From: Permianibacter aggregans
GTDB lineage: Bacteria; Pseudomonadota; Gammaproteobacteria; Enterobacterales; Permianibacteraceae
NCBI RefSeq assembly: GCF_009756665.1
Contig: NZ_CP037953.1
Span: forward strand, 2,108,001-2,172,000
DNA length: 64,000 nucleotides
Reading direction: 5' to 3'
Below the pieces are notes generated by a model. It searched no databases and had not been told where the DNA came from. It worked only from the letters and a program-made list of their open reading frames with translations. Shown one piece after another: positions 14,897 through 26,774 of this stretch. Every line of letters starts with the position of its first letter. Position 1 is the first letter of the stretch. The translations under genes were made by a program, and so were the position numbers.

Positions 14897-17331
14897 GTCT
14901 CGCTCCAGTGGGCAAGGCCATCAGCGCGCATCAATGCTTTTAACTGGTGGGATAGTTCGAGGTGGCGTTGCAAATCTTGCGCATTGATTTCATAGTTGAC
15001 CAGCGAGCCCAGCTCACGGCCTCCATGCAGGGCTTTAACCGCTGCGGCAATGCGGTCGGTTTCTTTAGGCGTCATTTCTGCAAAGGCAAGCCGAAGCTCA
15101 GGCAAGTTCGCAATAAAGTCGGAATCGGGCCATTGCGCCAGCAAGTCGTCGAGCACTTTCAGTAAAGCTGGTTGTTGCCAGGCGGCTTCTCGTGCGGTTT
15201 GCAATAAGCCACGTAAGAAAGCAACCGCCTCGCTTGCTTTCGCGAGCCCCTGTAGATGGCCTCGAACTACGGTTGCTAACGCTTCTTCATCCAGTCGGTT
15301 GGCGCCGTAACAAAGGCCAGTGGCGGCACCTCGAATCAAGGCGGCATCGTGTTCATGATGAAGAAATTCGATCATGTCCCAGTACAGAGTCTGATCCAGT
15401 TCGCCGCCGGCCGCACTCACAAGCAATTCACGCCATTGCACCAGCGCTTGTACGGCAGCTGCTGGTTCGCACTGGTTGCCACGTAGCTCCCGACCTAGAA
15501 ACATGGCGCGCTCATAGGCGGCTTGCAAAAGCGTGGGTAATGCTTGCACATCGCGCGCTTCCAGTGGTTCGCGCGATTCCCATAGCAGACCGAGACAGCT
15601 CGCCGCTGCGGTAACAGAATCGAACGCCGCATCTTGACCGATAGCCTGCCGCAACATCGTAATGACTCGCGGTAGGTGATCATGAAGCCCAAGTACACAG
15701 GCATGATTCAAAAGCGCGGCGGCGGTGCGGGCACTGGCGGACTCACCTGCAGCTTGTAATTTGTCGAGCCGCGCAACAAAACGGTTTGCCACTGCCAATG
15801 GCAGCGTTACGCCATAGACGGAGGCTTCCACAAGCGCGGCCTCGGTTGCAGCGGAATGGCTATATTCCCAGTGTTCCTGTAGCCGATCTAAATTGAGTCC
15901 CGCGACAAAATCTGGCCCTCCGGTGCGCACGGCGAACGGCACACCCAACAGCGACAAACCATGCAGTAAACGGCTGGTTAGTCGATGCGCCGGCTTTCGG
16001 TAGATATCGAGTGCGCAACGGTGTGGTAAAGCATCATCGATCTTTAATCGCTGCAGCCGAGCACGGTAGCCAAAATCCTTTACTAACGGCGGCACGGCAG
16101 CACTCGGTGGAACCACACCCATCGCGGTGCCGGTAAACACCTGACGGGCCACCGCGTGCACCAACACACCGTCCGCATCGGCGTCGCCTTTGATGAAACA
16201 ACTGGTCACTGCGTCGAGCACATCATCGCGGACCGGTGCTGGCCGTTGGCGTAGCTGTGCCAGTCGTAAACATTGTTCATAGGCCGCCGTTACCGCCGGT
16301 AACGGCAGCGCCAGCTGATGTTTACCCCGCAACTCGGTGGCCAGCGTCATCAGTACGTTTAATGCCGTGCTATTGCGCACCTCTGGTGATTCAGGTTGCA
16401 AGACCTTGTCGTATTTCAACATCAGTTGCCATAGCAACTGATGCCAACCCGGCGACGTCATGCCCGCGGCGTAACCGTTCAGTCGATCAAGTCGGTCAAA
16501 ACTGTAGCGAATTAGCGCTGACGCGGCATCTTTAACTTCGCCACGCGCAAAGCTAGGTCGCGCCGGCGGTGCGGTCAGTAACGACGGTAACGCGACTGCA
16601 TGAAATCCGCCGACGACCGCGACTACCGGCCCTTGATCGGGTTGGCGTTCCGCCAATGCTTGGCGAATATGCCACGTCATTTCTGCTTCGCGCAGTAAGG
16701 TGCCATCCGCCCGCAGCTCTTCGTCACTGCTGTCGAGCCTGGCGAGTTGGCAGTACGTCGTCATACGCGCGATATGTTCGTGAAGTGGTCGCATTCCTGC
16801 GGATACCTCGAACAAATGCTCCCATAACTCTTCATGGTCTCGGCAACCGAGTCGTGCAGCAAGCGCTTGCAGATACTGGCTGCGGCGGTAATGCTGCTCG
16901 TCGAGCAGCGAAGCGTTCTCTTCGCTGTCGTGCTCGCTGCTGAGCTGGCATTGTTCGGTAAATTCCAGGTCGATGAAGCGAGTGGCAATGCCGCGCGCAT
17001 GCGCCTCGCGTATGGCGACCAATTCAGGTGAGTAATCGCAAAATGGATAGTAAGCCGCGCGACGTTGTTCGCCATCGCCGCCTGCTTTCTCACGAACGGC
17101 ATAGGTGTAGATTGCCAATGGCATGCGTGCAGCGGGGTCGGTCAGCTGTGGCAGCAACGCATTGAATGAACGCGGCCCCTCCACCAGCACAACGGAAGGT
17201 CTATAACTCGCAAACAGTCTGCGCAGCTGCCAGGCACATGCCGGGCTGTGGTGCCGCACCGGAAATACTATGAGTTCCGGAGTAATCAACTGCTCCGCGA
17301 GCGCACGCAATTCGGCGGAAGTGGGCGACAT
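14893..17331 (-). CDS. yehM: DUF5682 family protein (YehM-like)
   Basis: 812-residue cytoplasmic protein that matches the DUF5682 family in its N-terminal signature (VFPVRHHSPACAWQL, then VVLVEGPRSFN) and in length and context matches E. coli YehM (~759). The His-His pair and EGP segment resemble the TraB/EreA-like superfamily, where such residues line an active or binding site; whether this protein is an enzyme is not known. The C-terminal half is helical and rich in Ala/Leu. ATG 17331 is preferred over TTG 17349 and GTG 17343 because the protein family begins near here; the Shine-Dalgarno is weak. It follows the AAA+ gene by 21 bases and overlaps the VWA gene by four. Confidence 0.8.
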   Translation of the reverse strand: MSPTSAELRALAEQLITPELIVFPVRHHSPACAWQLRRLFASYRPSVVLVEGPRSFNALLPQLTDPAARMPLAIYTYAVREKAGGDGEQRRAAYYPFCDYSPELVAIREAHARGIATRFIDLEFTEQCQLSSEHDSEENASLLDEQHYRRSQYLQALAARLGCRDHEELWEHLFEVSAGMRPLHEHIARMTTYCQLARLDSSDEELRADGTLLREAEMTWHIRQALAERQPDQGPVVAVVGGFHAVALPSLLTAPPARPSFARGEVKDAASALIRYSFDRLDRLNGYAAGMTSPGWHQLLWQLMLKYDKVLQPESPEVRNSTALNVLMTLATELRGKHQLALPLPAVTAAYEQCLRLAQLRQRPAPVRDDVLDAVTSCFIKGDADADGVLVHAVARQVFTGTAMGVVPPSAAVPPLVKDFGYRARLQRLKIDDALPHRCALDIYRKPAHRLTSRLLHGLSLLGVPFAVRTGGPDFVAGLNLDRLQEHWEYSHSAATEAALVEASVYGVTLPLAVANRFVARLDKLQAAGESASARTAAALLNHACVLGLHDHLPRVITMLRQAIGQDAAFDSVTAAASCLGLLWESREPLEARDVQALPTLLQAAYERAMFLGRELRGNQCEPAAAVQALVQWRELLVSAAGGELDQTLYWDMIEFLHHEHDAALIRGAATGLCYGANRLDEEALATVVRGHLQGLAKASEAVAFLRGLLQTAREAAWQQPALLKVLDDLLAQWPDSDFIANLPELRLAFAEMTPKETDRIAAAVKALHGGRELGSLVNYEINAQDLQRHLELSHQLKALMRADGLAHWSET

Positions 17332-17352
17332 CAGTCCGCTCACAACCAACGT

Positions 17353-18450
17353 TTAGCGGTCAAGTTCGCGACGAGCGTCAAGCACCCGCTGCCAATGGCG
17401 CTGTCGCTGGGCACGCTGCTTGATCACGACATCAAAATAATGGCGCAATTTTTTTCCATCATCCGGGTTGTCTTTCAACACCGTGCCGATCAATTGCCGG
17501 GCAATGTGGTCACCTGCGACCTCACCGTTACCAAAATAGTGAGCGTCCAGCGCGGCGGCATAACCGACCGCCACCGCCTCAGCGGAAGACATTACGGCGG
17601 TTGGTTTCTCCACGACAATACCTTCGGCAGTAACACCATTGCGCAAATCATGGAAGGTCGTCACCAGCAATTCGATGGCATCAGAGCTGAAATCGACGTC
17701 GATCTGCGCCTGTCGCAACAGTACTGCAGTTTGATCGCGCACCAACTGGGTTTCCAGCTTACGATCATTAATCGGCTTCACGGTTTCAAAATTGAACCGC
17801 CGCTTCAATGCACTGGACATTTCGTGGACGCCGCGATCACGAATATTCGCGGTTGCCAGTACATTGAAACCTCGCGCCGCGAAAATGGTCGCGCCTTCGT
17901 CTTTAAGTTCCGGCACATGCAAAACTTTGTCGGACAGCAGGCTAATCAGACAATCCTGAATTTCAGGCTGCACCCGTGTTATTTCTTCAAACCGACACAA
18001 CCGGCCGTGCGCCATTGCCTCGTAAAGTGGCCCCGGTACCAAGGCCCGGGGTGAAGGACCTTCGGCGAGTAATAGCGCATAGTTCCAAGAGTATTTGATT
18101 TGATCTTCTGTCGTGCCTGCCGTGCCCTGTATCGTGCATGCTGAGTAACCGGAGATCGCTGCCGCTAGCAGTTCGGATAGCATCGATTTCGCCGTGCCTG
18201 GCTCACCGACTAACAATAAGCCTCGATTACTCATCAAAGTAACAATGCAGCGATCAATTAACGCATCATCACCGAAAAATTTTCGACTTATCGAAAGTTT
18301 GTCATCGCCCAGGATAAACGCTCGCACGGCTCGGGGTGAGAGCGTCCAACCGGCGGGTCGAGGTGATCGATCAGTTTTAGCCAATCGCGATAACTCTTCG
18401 GCAAAAACCGTTTCAGCGGGTGCGCGAAGGATTTCCATAGCAGCATTCAT
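17353..18450 (-). CDS. yehL: MoxR-type AAA+ ATPase (YehL-like)
   Basis: 365-residue ATPase of the MoxR branch, close in size to E. coli YehL. Walker A is GEPGTAKS (about residue 90), Walker B-type CRFEEI, sensor-1 NVLATANIRD, and an arginine-finger-like segment SSALKRRFNFE. MoxR proteins act as chaperone-like remodelling motors working with VWA-domain partners. The start is ATG 18450; a TTG two codons upstream is possible. It begins six bases after the stop of the DUF4132 remnant and leads an intact block of four genes, so the motor, its VWA partner, DUF5682 and SWIM proteins are likely made together. Their common substrate is unknown. Confidence 0.87.
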   Translation of the reverse strand: MNAAMEILRAPAETVFAEELSRLAKTDRSPRPAGWTLSPRAVRAFILGDDKLSISRKFFGDDALIDRCIVTLMSNRGLLLVGEPGTAKSMLSELLAAAISGYSACTIQGTAGTTEDQIKYSWNYALLLAEGPSPRALVPGPLYEAMAHGRLCRFEEITRVQPEIQDCLISLLSDKVLHVPELKDEGATIFAARGFNVLATANIRDRGVHEMSSALKRRFNFETVKPINDRKLETQLVRDQTAVLLRQAQIDVDFSSDAIELLVTTFHDLRNGVTAEGIVVEKPTAVMSSAEAVAVGYAAALDAHYFGNGEVAGDHIARQLIGTVLKDNPDDGKKLRHYFDVVIKQRAQRQRHWQRVLDARRELDR

Positions 18451-18456
18451 GATCAA

Positions 18457-20412
18457 TCAGTACTCCGATTTCTTTTGCCATTCTGGGTCATAGCCAGAAC
18501 CCTCGGCAGCAATCAAACGCAGATCGTTGTAGCACTCGGATAACAAAACGTTTGGCACGGTTGATAACCGCTCAGCACTGCGCTGCCACGCATCCCCTTG
18601 CGCGGAAACGAACGACATGTTGAGCAGTGCCACTGTTCGATTTTCCTCCGGCAACGGGTTGCCAGTGAATTCCAGCACGGCAATCAAACCAAGGGTTGGA
18701 AAGCGTTTTTCGTACACATGGAACCATCCACCGTCTTCAGCGGGGCCGCGGGTATAGCCGAGTTTCAGCGCGCGTCCGCGCAAGGCAAATGCCTCAATAA
18801 GATGCCCCTCGAAGTCGCTAATGTGCTGCGCTTTTTCCTTAGCGGCCGGTAAGGCATAGCTGCCTTTACCAAACTGCTGGAACAACGGGGTGATTTCGTA
18901 ATCGATGAGATGCTGTTGCCACTTCGTAACCAACTCCGCGGGCAAATTACTGTCATGACTGACCCGGATTTGTGACGTCGAAGGCAGTTGTAGTTCGTTG
19001 TCGTCGCAATCGGTTAACGTGCCGTCGTCCAGCGGTCGAAAAGTGCCGATCACGGCGCCACCGTCGCTAGCTGTCCACACCAGACGTTGCAACAAACGGC
19101 GCATGATAGGGTGCTGGTTTAGATATCGGCTCCAATCATCAAACGACCACTCTCGCTCCGTACACAATGCTTCATAGAGTCGGCTGGACTGCAACTCGAC
19201 AATTGTCTTGATTTCTTTTTTTGCGGCGGAAAAGGCCTTCTTAGCGTCACGTGCTTGTTCAGCATCATCATCTTGGCGAGGGTCCGGTAAGGCACTGATT
19301 TTCTTGCCGTCAGGATTCAATAGTTCAACCTTGAAGTCTGGCAGCAACCGCGCACTAAATCGGCGCTGGCCATAGCTCAAGTCAAGCACGCCAGTTTCAT
19401 CAAACCCCGCTGATGGAATGGTCCGATCGGCCAGTTCCGCCAAGCTCCAACCTTTGCGCTCAGCGAGCGCTTCAGCTTGCCGTGTTGCTTCTTCTTGAAA
19501 ACTCTTGGTGCGAAAGCGGTTGCCAACTGACAACATCAACTGCGTTGCCGAAGGATGCTCAATCCAGGCCAACATCGCAATCAACGCCTTCCCTTGCGCG
19601 GCGCGAGTGCCGTAATACTCTTTCAAATAACGGGCAACCGGCGCCGCCGCCCTTTCGGCTGCACAGGCTGCAGCGACCGCCAGCAATCCTTTGCTGCCAA
19701 TAGCGGAACCCGCTGGCTGTCGTAGAAACCCGGGTAAGTAGATGGCCGTGAGCTCCTCCACTGACCGACCGAAATTGGGATCATCTTTATAATACTGTGG
19801 TGAATTTGTCATCCAGCCATGGACGGACTGTGCTTGGCTACTGGCACGTTTCATCGCCTCTTCGGCAGGAATCGGTTTGATGTCTTCAGCCAGCCAAGTT
19901 TCCAACACAAACTGTCCGAACGCCTCGCGGTCGCGCGGCAGGAACATCGCACAGTATTTACGCAACACGGCGTTCGGCTCAGCGGATTTTTGTTTTACTG
20001 CTTGCGCCAACAGCCAGCGGATTACGTCTACGTTTACGGGCTCACCGGAATCTTGCCAGCGAACCGTCGGCAGCGCTGACCAAGGAAACCACTCCAGATC
20101 TTTTGGTAATCCTTTGGCGAGCGACTTCTTTGCTTCTTTTAGAAGCGCTTCACGATCGAGATATTTCTCAACCGGCTGTCCAAGCAGCTGCAAGGTATCG
20201 AGCATAGCGCCTTTGGCAACATCATGTTTTTCCTTGCTAACCGCCGCCTCCAATGCCGTTATCGCTGGCGAATGTCGTAGCCGCCCCAACCACTGGGCCG
20301 CTATTGCACGCACTTCCGCCTTTCCATCGCTCAACGCTGTGATGATGCGCACCTCTTTCCCAGGTTGTTGATTTGCACCCAAAACTGACCCACTAAACTC
20401 CACGATTTGCAT
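18457..20412 (-). pseudogene. yehI: DUF4132 protein (YehI-like), 5' half lost at IS21
   Basis: C-terminal part, about 635 native residues, of a DUF4132/HEAT-repeat protein; E. coli YehI (MolR) is about 1,210 residues, so roughly half is missing. HEAT-like helices come first (ALSDGKAEVRAIAAQWLGRL), and the DUF4132 module fills residues ~300-651 (VLDLSYGQRRFSARLLPDF, TFRPLDDGTLTD, GWFHVYEKRFPTLGL). Native sequence ends at 20365, where the IS21 left repeat begins; the first ~15 residues of the open frame from ATG 20412 are IS-derived. Its own promoter and start are gone, which may also silence the genes downstream. A short fused product from the IS end is conceivable but has no convincing ribosome site. 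Confidence 0.8.
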
Positions 20413-20478
20413 CGAAATTTGACCCACGTGTAACACTGCTCCGCAACGGGTTTGCGGGGGAATGAAGGAGTGATAGAC

Positions 20479-21996
20479 GTGGCCTTATTGAGTGTGATCA
20501 GACGCTGGCATTTCCGTGAAGAAGTGCCGATCCGGGAGATAGCCAGGCGCACCGGCTTGTCCCGCAATACGGTGCGCAAATACCTGGTCAGTGACGTGGT
20601 AGAGCCTGCCTACCCGGCCCGTAAAAGCCCCAACAATCTGGATGACTACGAACCGACATTAACCAGTTGGCTGTTCCGCGAATCGCGCCGACATCGCAAG
20701 CAACGACGAACGGTGCGTCAGCTGCATCGGGATTTGGTCGCGCTGGGTTATACCGGTTCTTATGATCGGGTAGCGGCGTTTGCCCGGCGCTGGCGCCAAT
20801 CGCAAGAAGACGCCAAGCGCGTATCCGGCAAGCATGTTTACGTGCCGTTGCAGTTTGCGCCCGGTGAGGCATTCCAGTTTGATTGGAGTGAGGACTGGGT
20901 GAAGCTGAACGGGGTCAGCACCAAACTGCAAATCGCCCACTTTAAGCTCAGTTACAGCCGGGCGTTTTTCTTACGCGCTTACCTGACGCAAGCCCATGAG
21001 ATGTTGTTTGATGCTCATTATCACGCCTTCCAGGCCTTTGGTGGCGTGCCACGGCGTGGCATTTACGACAACATGAAAACCGCCGTCGACAAGATTGGTC
21101 GCGGCAAACAGCGGCAAGTCAATCAGCGTTTTCAGGCGATGGTTGGCCATTATTTGTTTGAGCCGCAGTTTTGTAATCCCGCTTCCGGTTGGGAAAAGGG
21201 CCAAGTTGAAAAAGCCGTGCTGGATGCTCGCCATCGGCTTTGGCATGAGGCACCAAGCTTCTCGTCTTTGGCCGAACTGAATCACTGGTTGGCCGCACGT
21301 TGCCAAAGCTTGTGGCAAGAAACCGCGCACCCTGAGTACCGGGCGCGTTCGTTAGCCGAGTGCCAGGCCGATGAACAAAGTGAGATGATGCCGGTACCGG
21401 CCGCCTTCGATGGCTTTGTTGAGGAAAGCAAACGGGTGTCATCGACCTGTTTGATTACCCATGAACATACCCGCTACAGCGTACCGGCCAGTTACGCCAA
21501 TCGTCCCATCAGTCTGCGCGTTTATCCGGAGCGCTTGGTCATCGTCGCGGAAGCGCAGGTAATTGCCGAACACGTGCGGGTGTTCAATCGCGAGAAAAGC
21601 ACGCCCGGGCGCACCATCTACGATTGGCGTCATTACCTCAGCGTGGTGCAACGTAAACCCGGTGCCTTGCGTAACGGCGCGCCGTTCACGAGCTTGCCGG
21701 AGAGCTTCCGCTTGCTGCAACACAAACTGCTCAAACGCCTCGGCGGCGACCGGGAAATGGCCGACATCCTGGCCTTGGTACTGCTGCACGATGAACAACT
21801 GGTCGAGCAAGCCATCCGCCACGCGCTGGAACTCGGTGAGCCGTCAAAAGCGCATGTGCTCAATTGCCTCCATCGTTTGCAACAACCGCCGCGACCAACG
21901 CCGTTGCAACCTCCAGCAGTCTTGAAGCTGGTCAACGAACCGGTGGCCAACACCGCCCGTTACGATCGTCTGCGGAGCCTGCGCCATGAACAGTGA
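20479..21996 (+). CDS. istA: IS21-family transposase IstA
   Basis: 505-residue DDE transposase. The N-terminal HTH ([18 protein letters not shown]) is followed by the rve catalytic core: first Asp in [10 protein letters not shown], second Asp in [12 protein letters not shown], Glu in [14 protein letters not shown] 20479 is chosen because AAGGAG ends eight bases upstream; TTG 20452 would add nine residues. The stop overlaps istB by 11 bases, the coupled arrangement of IS21 elements. No disruption is seen. Confidence 0.93.
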   Translation: MALLSVIRRWHFREEVPIREIARRTGLSRNTVRKYLVSDVVEPAYPARKSPNNLDDYEPTLTSWLFRESRRHRKQRRTVRQLHRDLVALGYTGSYDRVAAFARRWRQSQEDAKRVSGKHVYVPLQFAPGEAFQFDWSEDWVKLNGVSTKLQIAHFKLSYSRAFFLRAYLTQAHEMLFDAHYHAFQAFGGVPRRGIYDNMKTAVDKIGRGKQRQVNQRFQAMVGHYLFEPQFCNPASGWEKGQVEKAVLDARHRLWHEAPSFSSLAELNHWLAARCQSLWQETAHPEYRARSLAECQADEQSEMMPVPAAFDGFVEESKRVSSTCLITHEHTRYSVPASYANRPISLRVYPERLVIVAEAQVIAEHVRVFNREKSTPGRTIYDWRHYLSVVQRKPGALRNGAPFTSLPESFRLLQHKLLKRLGGDREMADILALVLLHDEQLVEQAIRHALELGEPSKAHVLNCLHRLQQPPRPTPLQPPAVLKLVNEPVANTARYDRLRSLRHEQ

Positions 21997-22765
21997 AGGT
22001 CTCGTCAACACTCTTAAATCGTTAAAACTGCACGGCATGGCCGATGCGATGGCGACGCTCGCCGAGCAAGCGGCACCGGCCTACCAGCAAGCGCTGCCGG
22101 TATTGCAGATGCTGCTGAAAGCCGAATCCTCGGAACGCGATGTGCGCTCCATTCAATACCAAATGAAAGTCGCGCGCTTCCCGGTCTATCGCGATCTAAC
22201 CGGCTTCGACTTTGCCCACAGCCAGGCCGATGAAGCGTTAATCAAAACCCTGCACCGCTGTGAGTTCCTGAAACAAGCGCAAAACGTCGTCTTGGTTGGC
22301 GGCCCAGGCACCGGTAAAACCCATCTCGCCACCGCTATCGGTGTGCAAGCGATCCAGCATCACCGACTGCGCGTGCGCTTCCTGTCCACGATCGAACTGG
22401 TCAACGCCCTGGAGCTGGAAAAGCAGCAAGGGCGACAAGGACGCCTCGTCAATCGGCTGCTGCATACCGATCTAGTGATACTCGATGAGCTCGGATACTT
22501 GCCGTTCAGTCAGGCAGGCGGTGCCTTATTGTTCCATCTGATCAGCAAACTCTATGAACGCACCAGCCTCATCATCACCACCAACTTAAGCTTCGCCGAA
22601 TGGTCGTCGGTATTTGGTGACGAGAAGATGACGACAGCGCTATTGGATCGACTGACCCATCACTGCCATATCGTGGAAACCGGCAATGATAGCTATCGAT
22701 TAAAACATTCGACCACCAACCAAGAGGAAAACAAACGAGACAGAAAACCAAAATCTACGCCATAA
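21986..22765 (+). CDS. istB: IS21-family helper ATPase IstB
   Basis: 259-residue AAA+ ATPase, related to DnaA/DnaC, that assists IstA in target capture and transposition. Walker A is [11 protein letters not shown], Walker B is [12 protein letters not shown], and sensor-1 is [13 protein letters not shown], followed by the family motif [16 protein letters not shown]. It overlaps istA by 11 bases and stops 65 bases before the right end of the element. Length is normal for the family. Confidence 0.94.
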   Translation: MNSEGLVNTLKSLKLHGMADAMATLAEQAAPAYQQALPVLQMLLKAESSERDVRSIQYQMKVARFPVYRDLTGFDFAHSQADEALIKTLHRCEFLKQAQNVVLVGGPGTGKTHLATAIGVQAIQHHRLRVRFLSTIELVNALELEKQQGRQGRLVNRLLHTDLVILDELGYLPFSQAGGALLFHLISKLYERTSLIITTNLSFAEWSSVFGDEKMTTALLDRLTHHCHIVETGNDSYRLKHSTTNQEENKRDRKPKSTP

Positions 22766-23858
22766 TCGAACCATCAGGGTGGGTCAATTTTGCGTGCAAA
22801 TCCTGGGTCAGTTTTAAATGCAAATCAACACCTAGTGTTGCCAACCAGCCCAGTAAGCCTCGGAGTTCATCTCGCACTATGGAGTTTGGGGCGATGATAG
22901 GTAGGCATTTGGGAAGTGTTAGAGGATCCTCCGGATCTGCTATGCGCCTTGAGAGATAGCTGGCGGCACAGTATTCAGCGACGATCTTGTGGACTGGATG
23001 ATGTATAGCCGTTCGGTCTCCTGGTTTGAAGAGTCGAGTTGCTAGGATCCCGTCGGCTGCAATGTTGCTGCAAAATAGTGACGCCAGTAGGGGATACATC
23101 CGGTCTTCTGTCACTTCACTCGTACTAACACCATCAGCACCGGACAACAAGAGCTTAGCGAAAACCTCCGACGACAGCTCAACTTTGTGTGTGGTTGAGA
23201 GTGTGGGATTGGCTCTTGTTACATAAGCGTTGGCTTCCTTTGCCAAGCGTTCGACCGCTTGTTCAAAGATCGAACACTTATCAGCGAAGCGTCTTTGGCT
23301 CTCGATGTAAGCGTCAGCAAATAGTTTCAGGAATTGGGGATTTGGAAGAAGCGCATCCAGATCAAATCGAGCTACTTCAGTCTGGAACGCTGCAAAGTCC
23401 TCTCCTTGAATATGATGTTCAAAGATCGCCCGCTGTTCAGCCTCATCAAATTCGAACAGCCTAACTACCAGTGGTGTGCTCCCCAGAAATTCTTCAAATG
23501 CATTTGTAGCGGCGTTGTCCCACTCGCTGGATCGGCTCGAAATGATGAGGCACGTTGGTTTCGCATTCCTTGCCTTAGCGAGAAGCTTGTAAATACCTGA
23601 TTGGTCGACTTTGGCCAATTCGTCAAAGGCATCTATTACGAGCGGTCTGTTTTGCAGGTCAGCGTCTGCGTATCCAAACACGCTTGCTGATACGCGAGAC
23701 GTGCCCAGCTGCTGGGCAAGGCTTCCCATGAGCTCAGTTTTTCCGCCACCGGGTTCGGCCAAGACAACGAGGTATTTCGAAGCCGCTAGAAGCTCTTCTT
23801 CGGTGTATGTCCTGTCACTGCTCAGGAGCTTGCGTGGAAGGTAGAAATTCGAATTCAT
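22755..23858 (-). pseudogene. NACHT/STAND-like NTPase, 3' part cut off by IS21
   Basis: N-terminal part of a P-loop NTPase of the NACHT/STAND type: Walker A LAEPGGGKTEL (about residue 30), a NACHT-style Walker B PLVIDAFDELAKV with acidic DxxDE, a sensor-like LIISSRSSEWD, then a helical region. Proteins of this class are usually far longer, with C-terminal repeat sensors, and many act in antiphage defence. Here native sequence ends at 22831 and the last ~25 codons are from the IS right end. ATG 23858 fits the family start (residues NSNFYLPRKLL). It lies on the same strand as, and upstream of, the yeh-like operon. What the lost part did is unknown. Confidence 0.7.
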
Positions 23859-24055
23859 AGGAACATGGATAAAGCCTATTGCGCCGCACCAGATATGCTG
23901 GTGGCCAAGTTTTATGATTCGAACCACCCCGGCTGGCGCTTCCTGCTTATGATAGTACGGCAGTTTCGCCCAGCTTGGGCACAATATCAGCAGTTCGGCG
24001 CCATTGAACTAGCCAATCAATTACAAGGCCATTCTCGTAGTCGAGACTGACTAAT

Positions 24056-24089
24056 CTTACGTCCGCTTCTGGCCGAAAGCGGACGTAAG
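24056..24089. repeat. Perfect 13-bp inverted repeat
   Basis: CTTACGTCCGCTT (24056-24068) and AAGCGGACGTAAG (24077-24089) are exact complements around an 8-nt loop. No T-run follows on either strand, so it is not a standard terminator. It resembles short dispersed palindromes rather than an integron attC, since the GTTRRRY core is missing. Confidence 0.7.
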
Positions 24090-24188
24090 CTAGAAGGTAT
24101 CCTATAGTCGATTAGCAGTTAAAAGCCTTCGATTTTTCTGAAAATCGCCAGATTTACGAGAAGCGCTTAAGTTTCTGATAAATATGAA

Positions 24189-24208
24189 AAAAGCCCTTTC
24201 GGGCTTTT
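24189..24208. terminator. gyrB terminator
   Basis: AAAAGCCC, loop TTTC, GGGCTTTT: an 8-bp stem with A- and T-runs on either side, about 70 bases beyond the gyrB stop. It should work in both directions. Confidence 0.85.
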
Positions 24209-24278
24209 CTCATTTAGACGTCTATTCGGCTTAATTGTGAGATTTTTTCGGTCTTTCTCTGAGATCCCACAAATTTTC

Positions 24279-26735
<2,457 letters not shown>

Positions 26736-26774
26736 TCAAATACGTAAAGCACCGCGATAAAGCGGTGCCTGGGG

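Larger units (their letters stand above)
20366..22830 (+). mobile_element. IS21-family insertion sequence
   Basis: Element of 2,465 bp bounded by inverted repeats TGTTGATTTGCA...AAAACTGACCCA at 20366 and its complement ending at 22830. Inside each end a second copy of the ATTTGCA...TTTGACCCA unit follows (near 20405-20427 and 22784-22803), the multiple-repeat end structure typical of IS21. It encodes IstA and IstB, both intact. The flanks (CCCAGGT on the left, CCTAGTG on the right) show no target duplication, although IS21 elements normally make one of 4-8 bp. This points to recombination or deletion next to the element. Confidence 0.92.
23859..24278. other. Non-coding gap between gyrB and the NTPase gene
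   Basis: 420 bp without a convincing gene. It must contain the NTPase promoter (minus strand). At 24056-24089 there is a perfect 13-bp inverted repeat, CTTACGTCCGCTT and its complement, with loop CTGGCCGA. At 24189-24208 lies the gyrB terminator. The short open frames on both strands (about 40-60 codons) have no family resemblance. Confidence 0.6.

Noticed and set aside
23865..24050. 61-codon plus-strand open frame upstream of the NTPase
   Set aside because: Overlaps the likely NTPase promoter, has no recognisable sequence and no conserved context.
24056..24089. Possible integron attC site
   Set aside because: The GTTRRRY core and the unpaired bases typical of attC are missing and no integrase is present.
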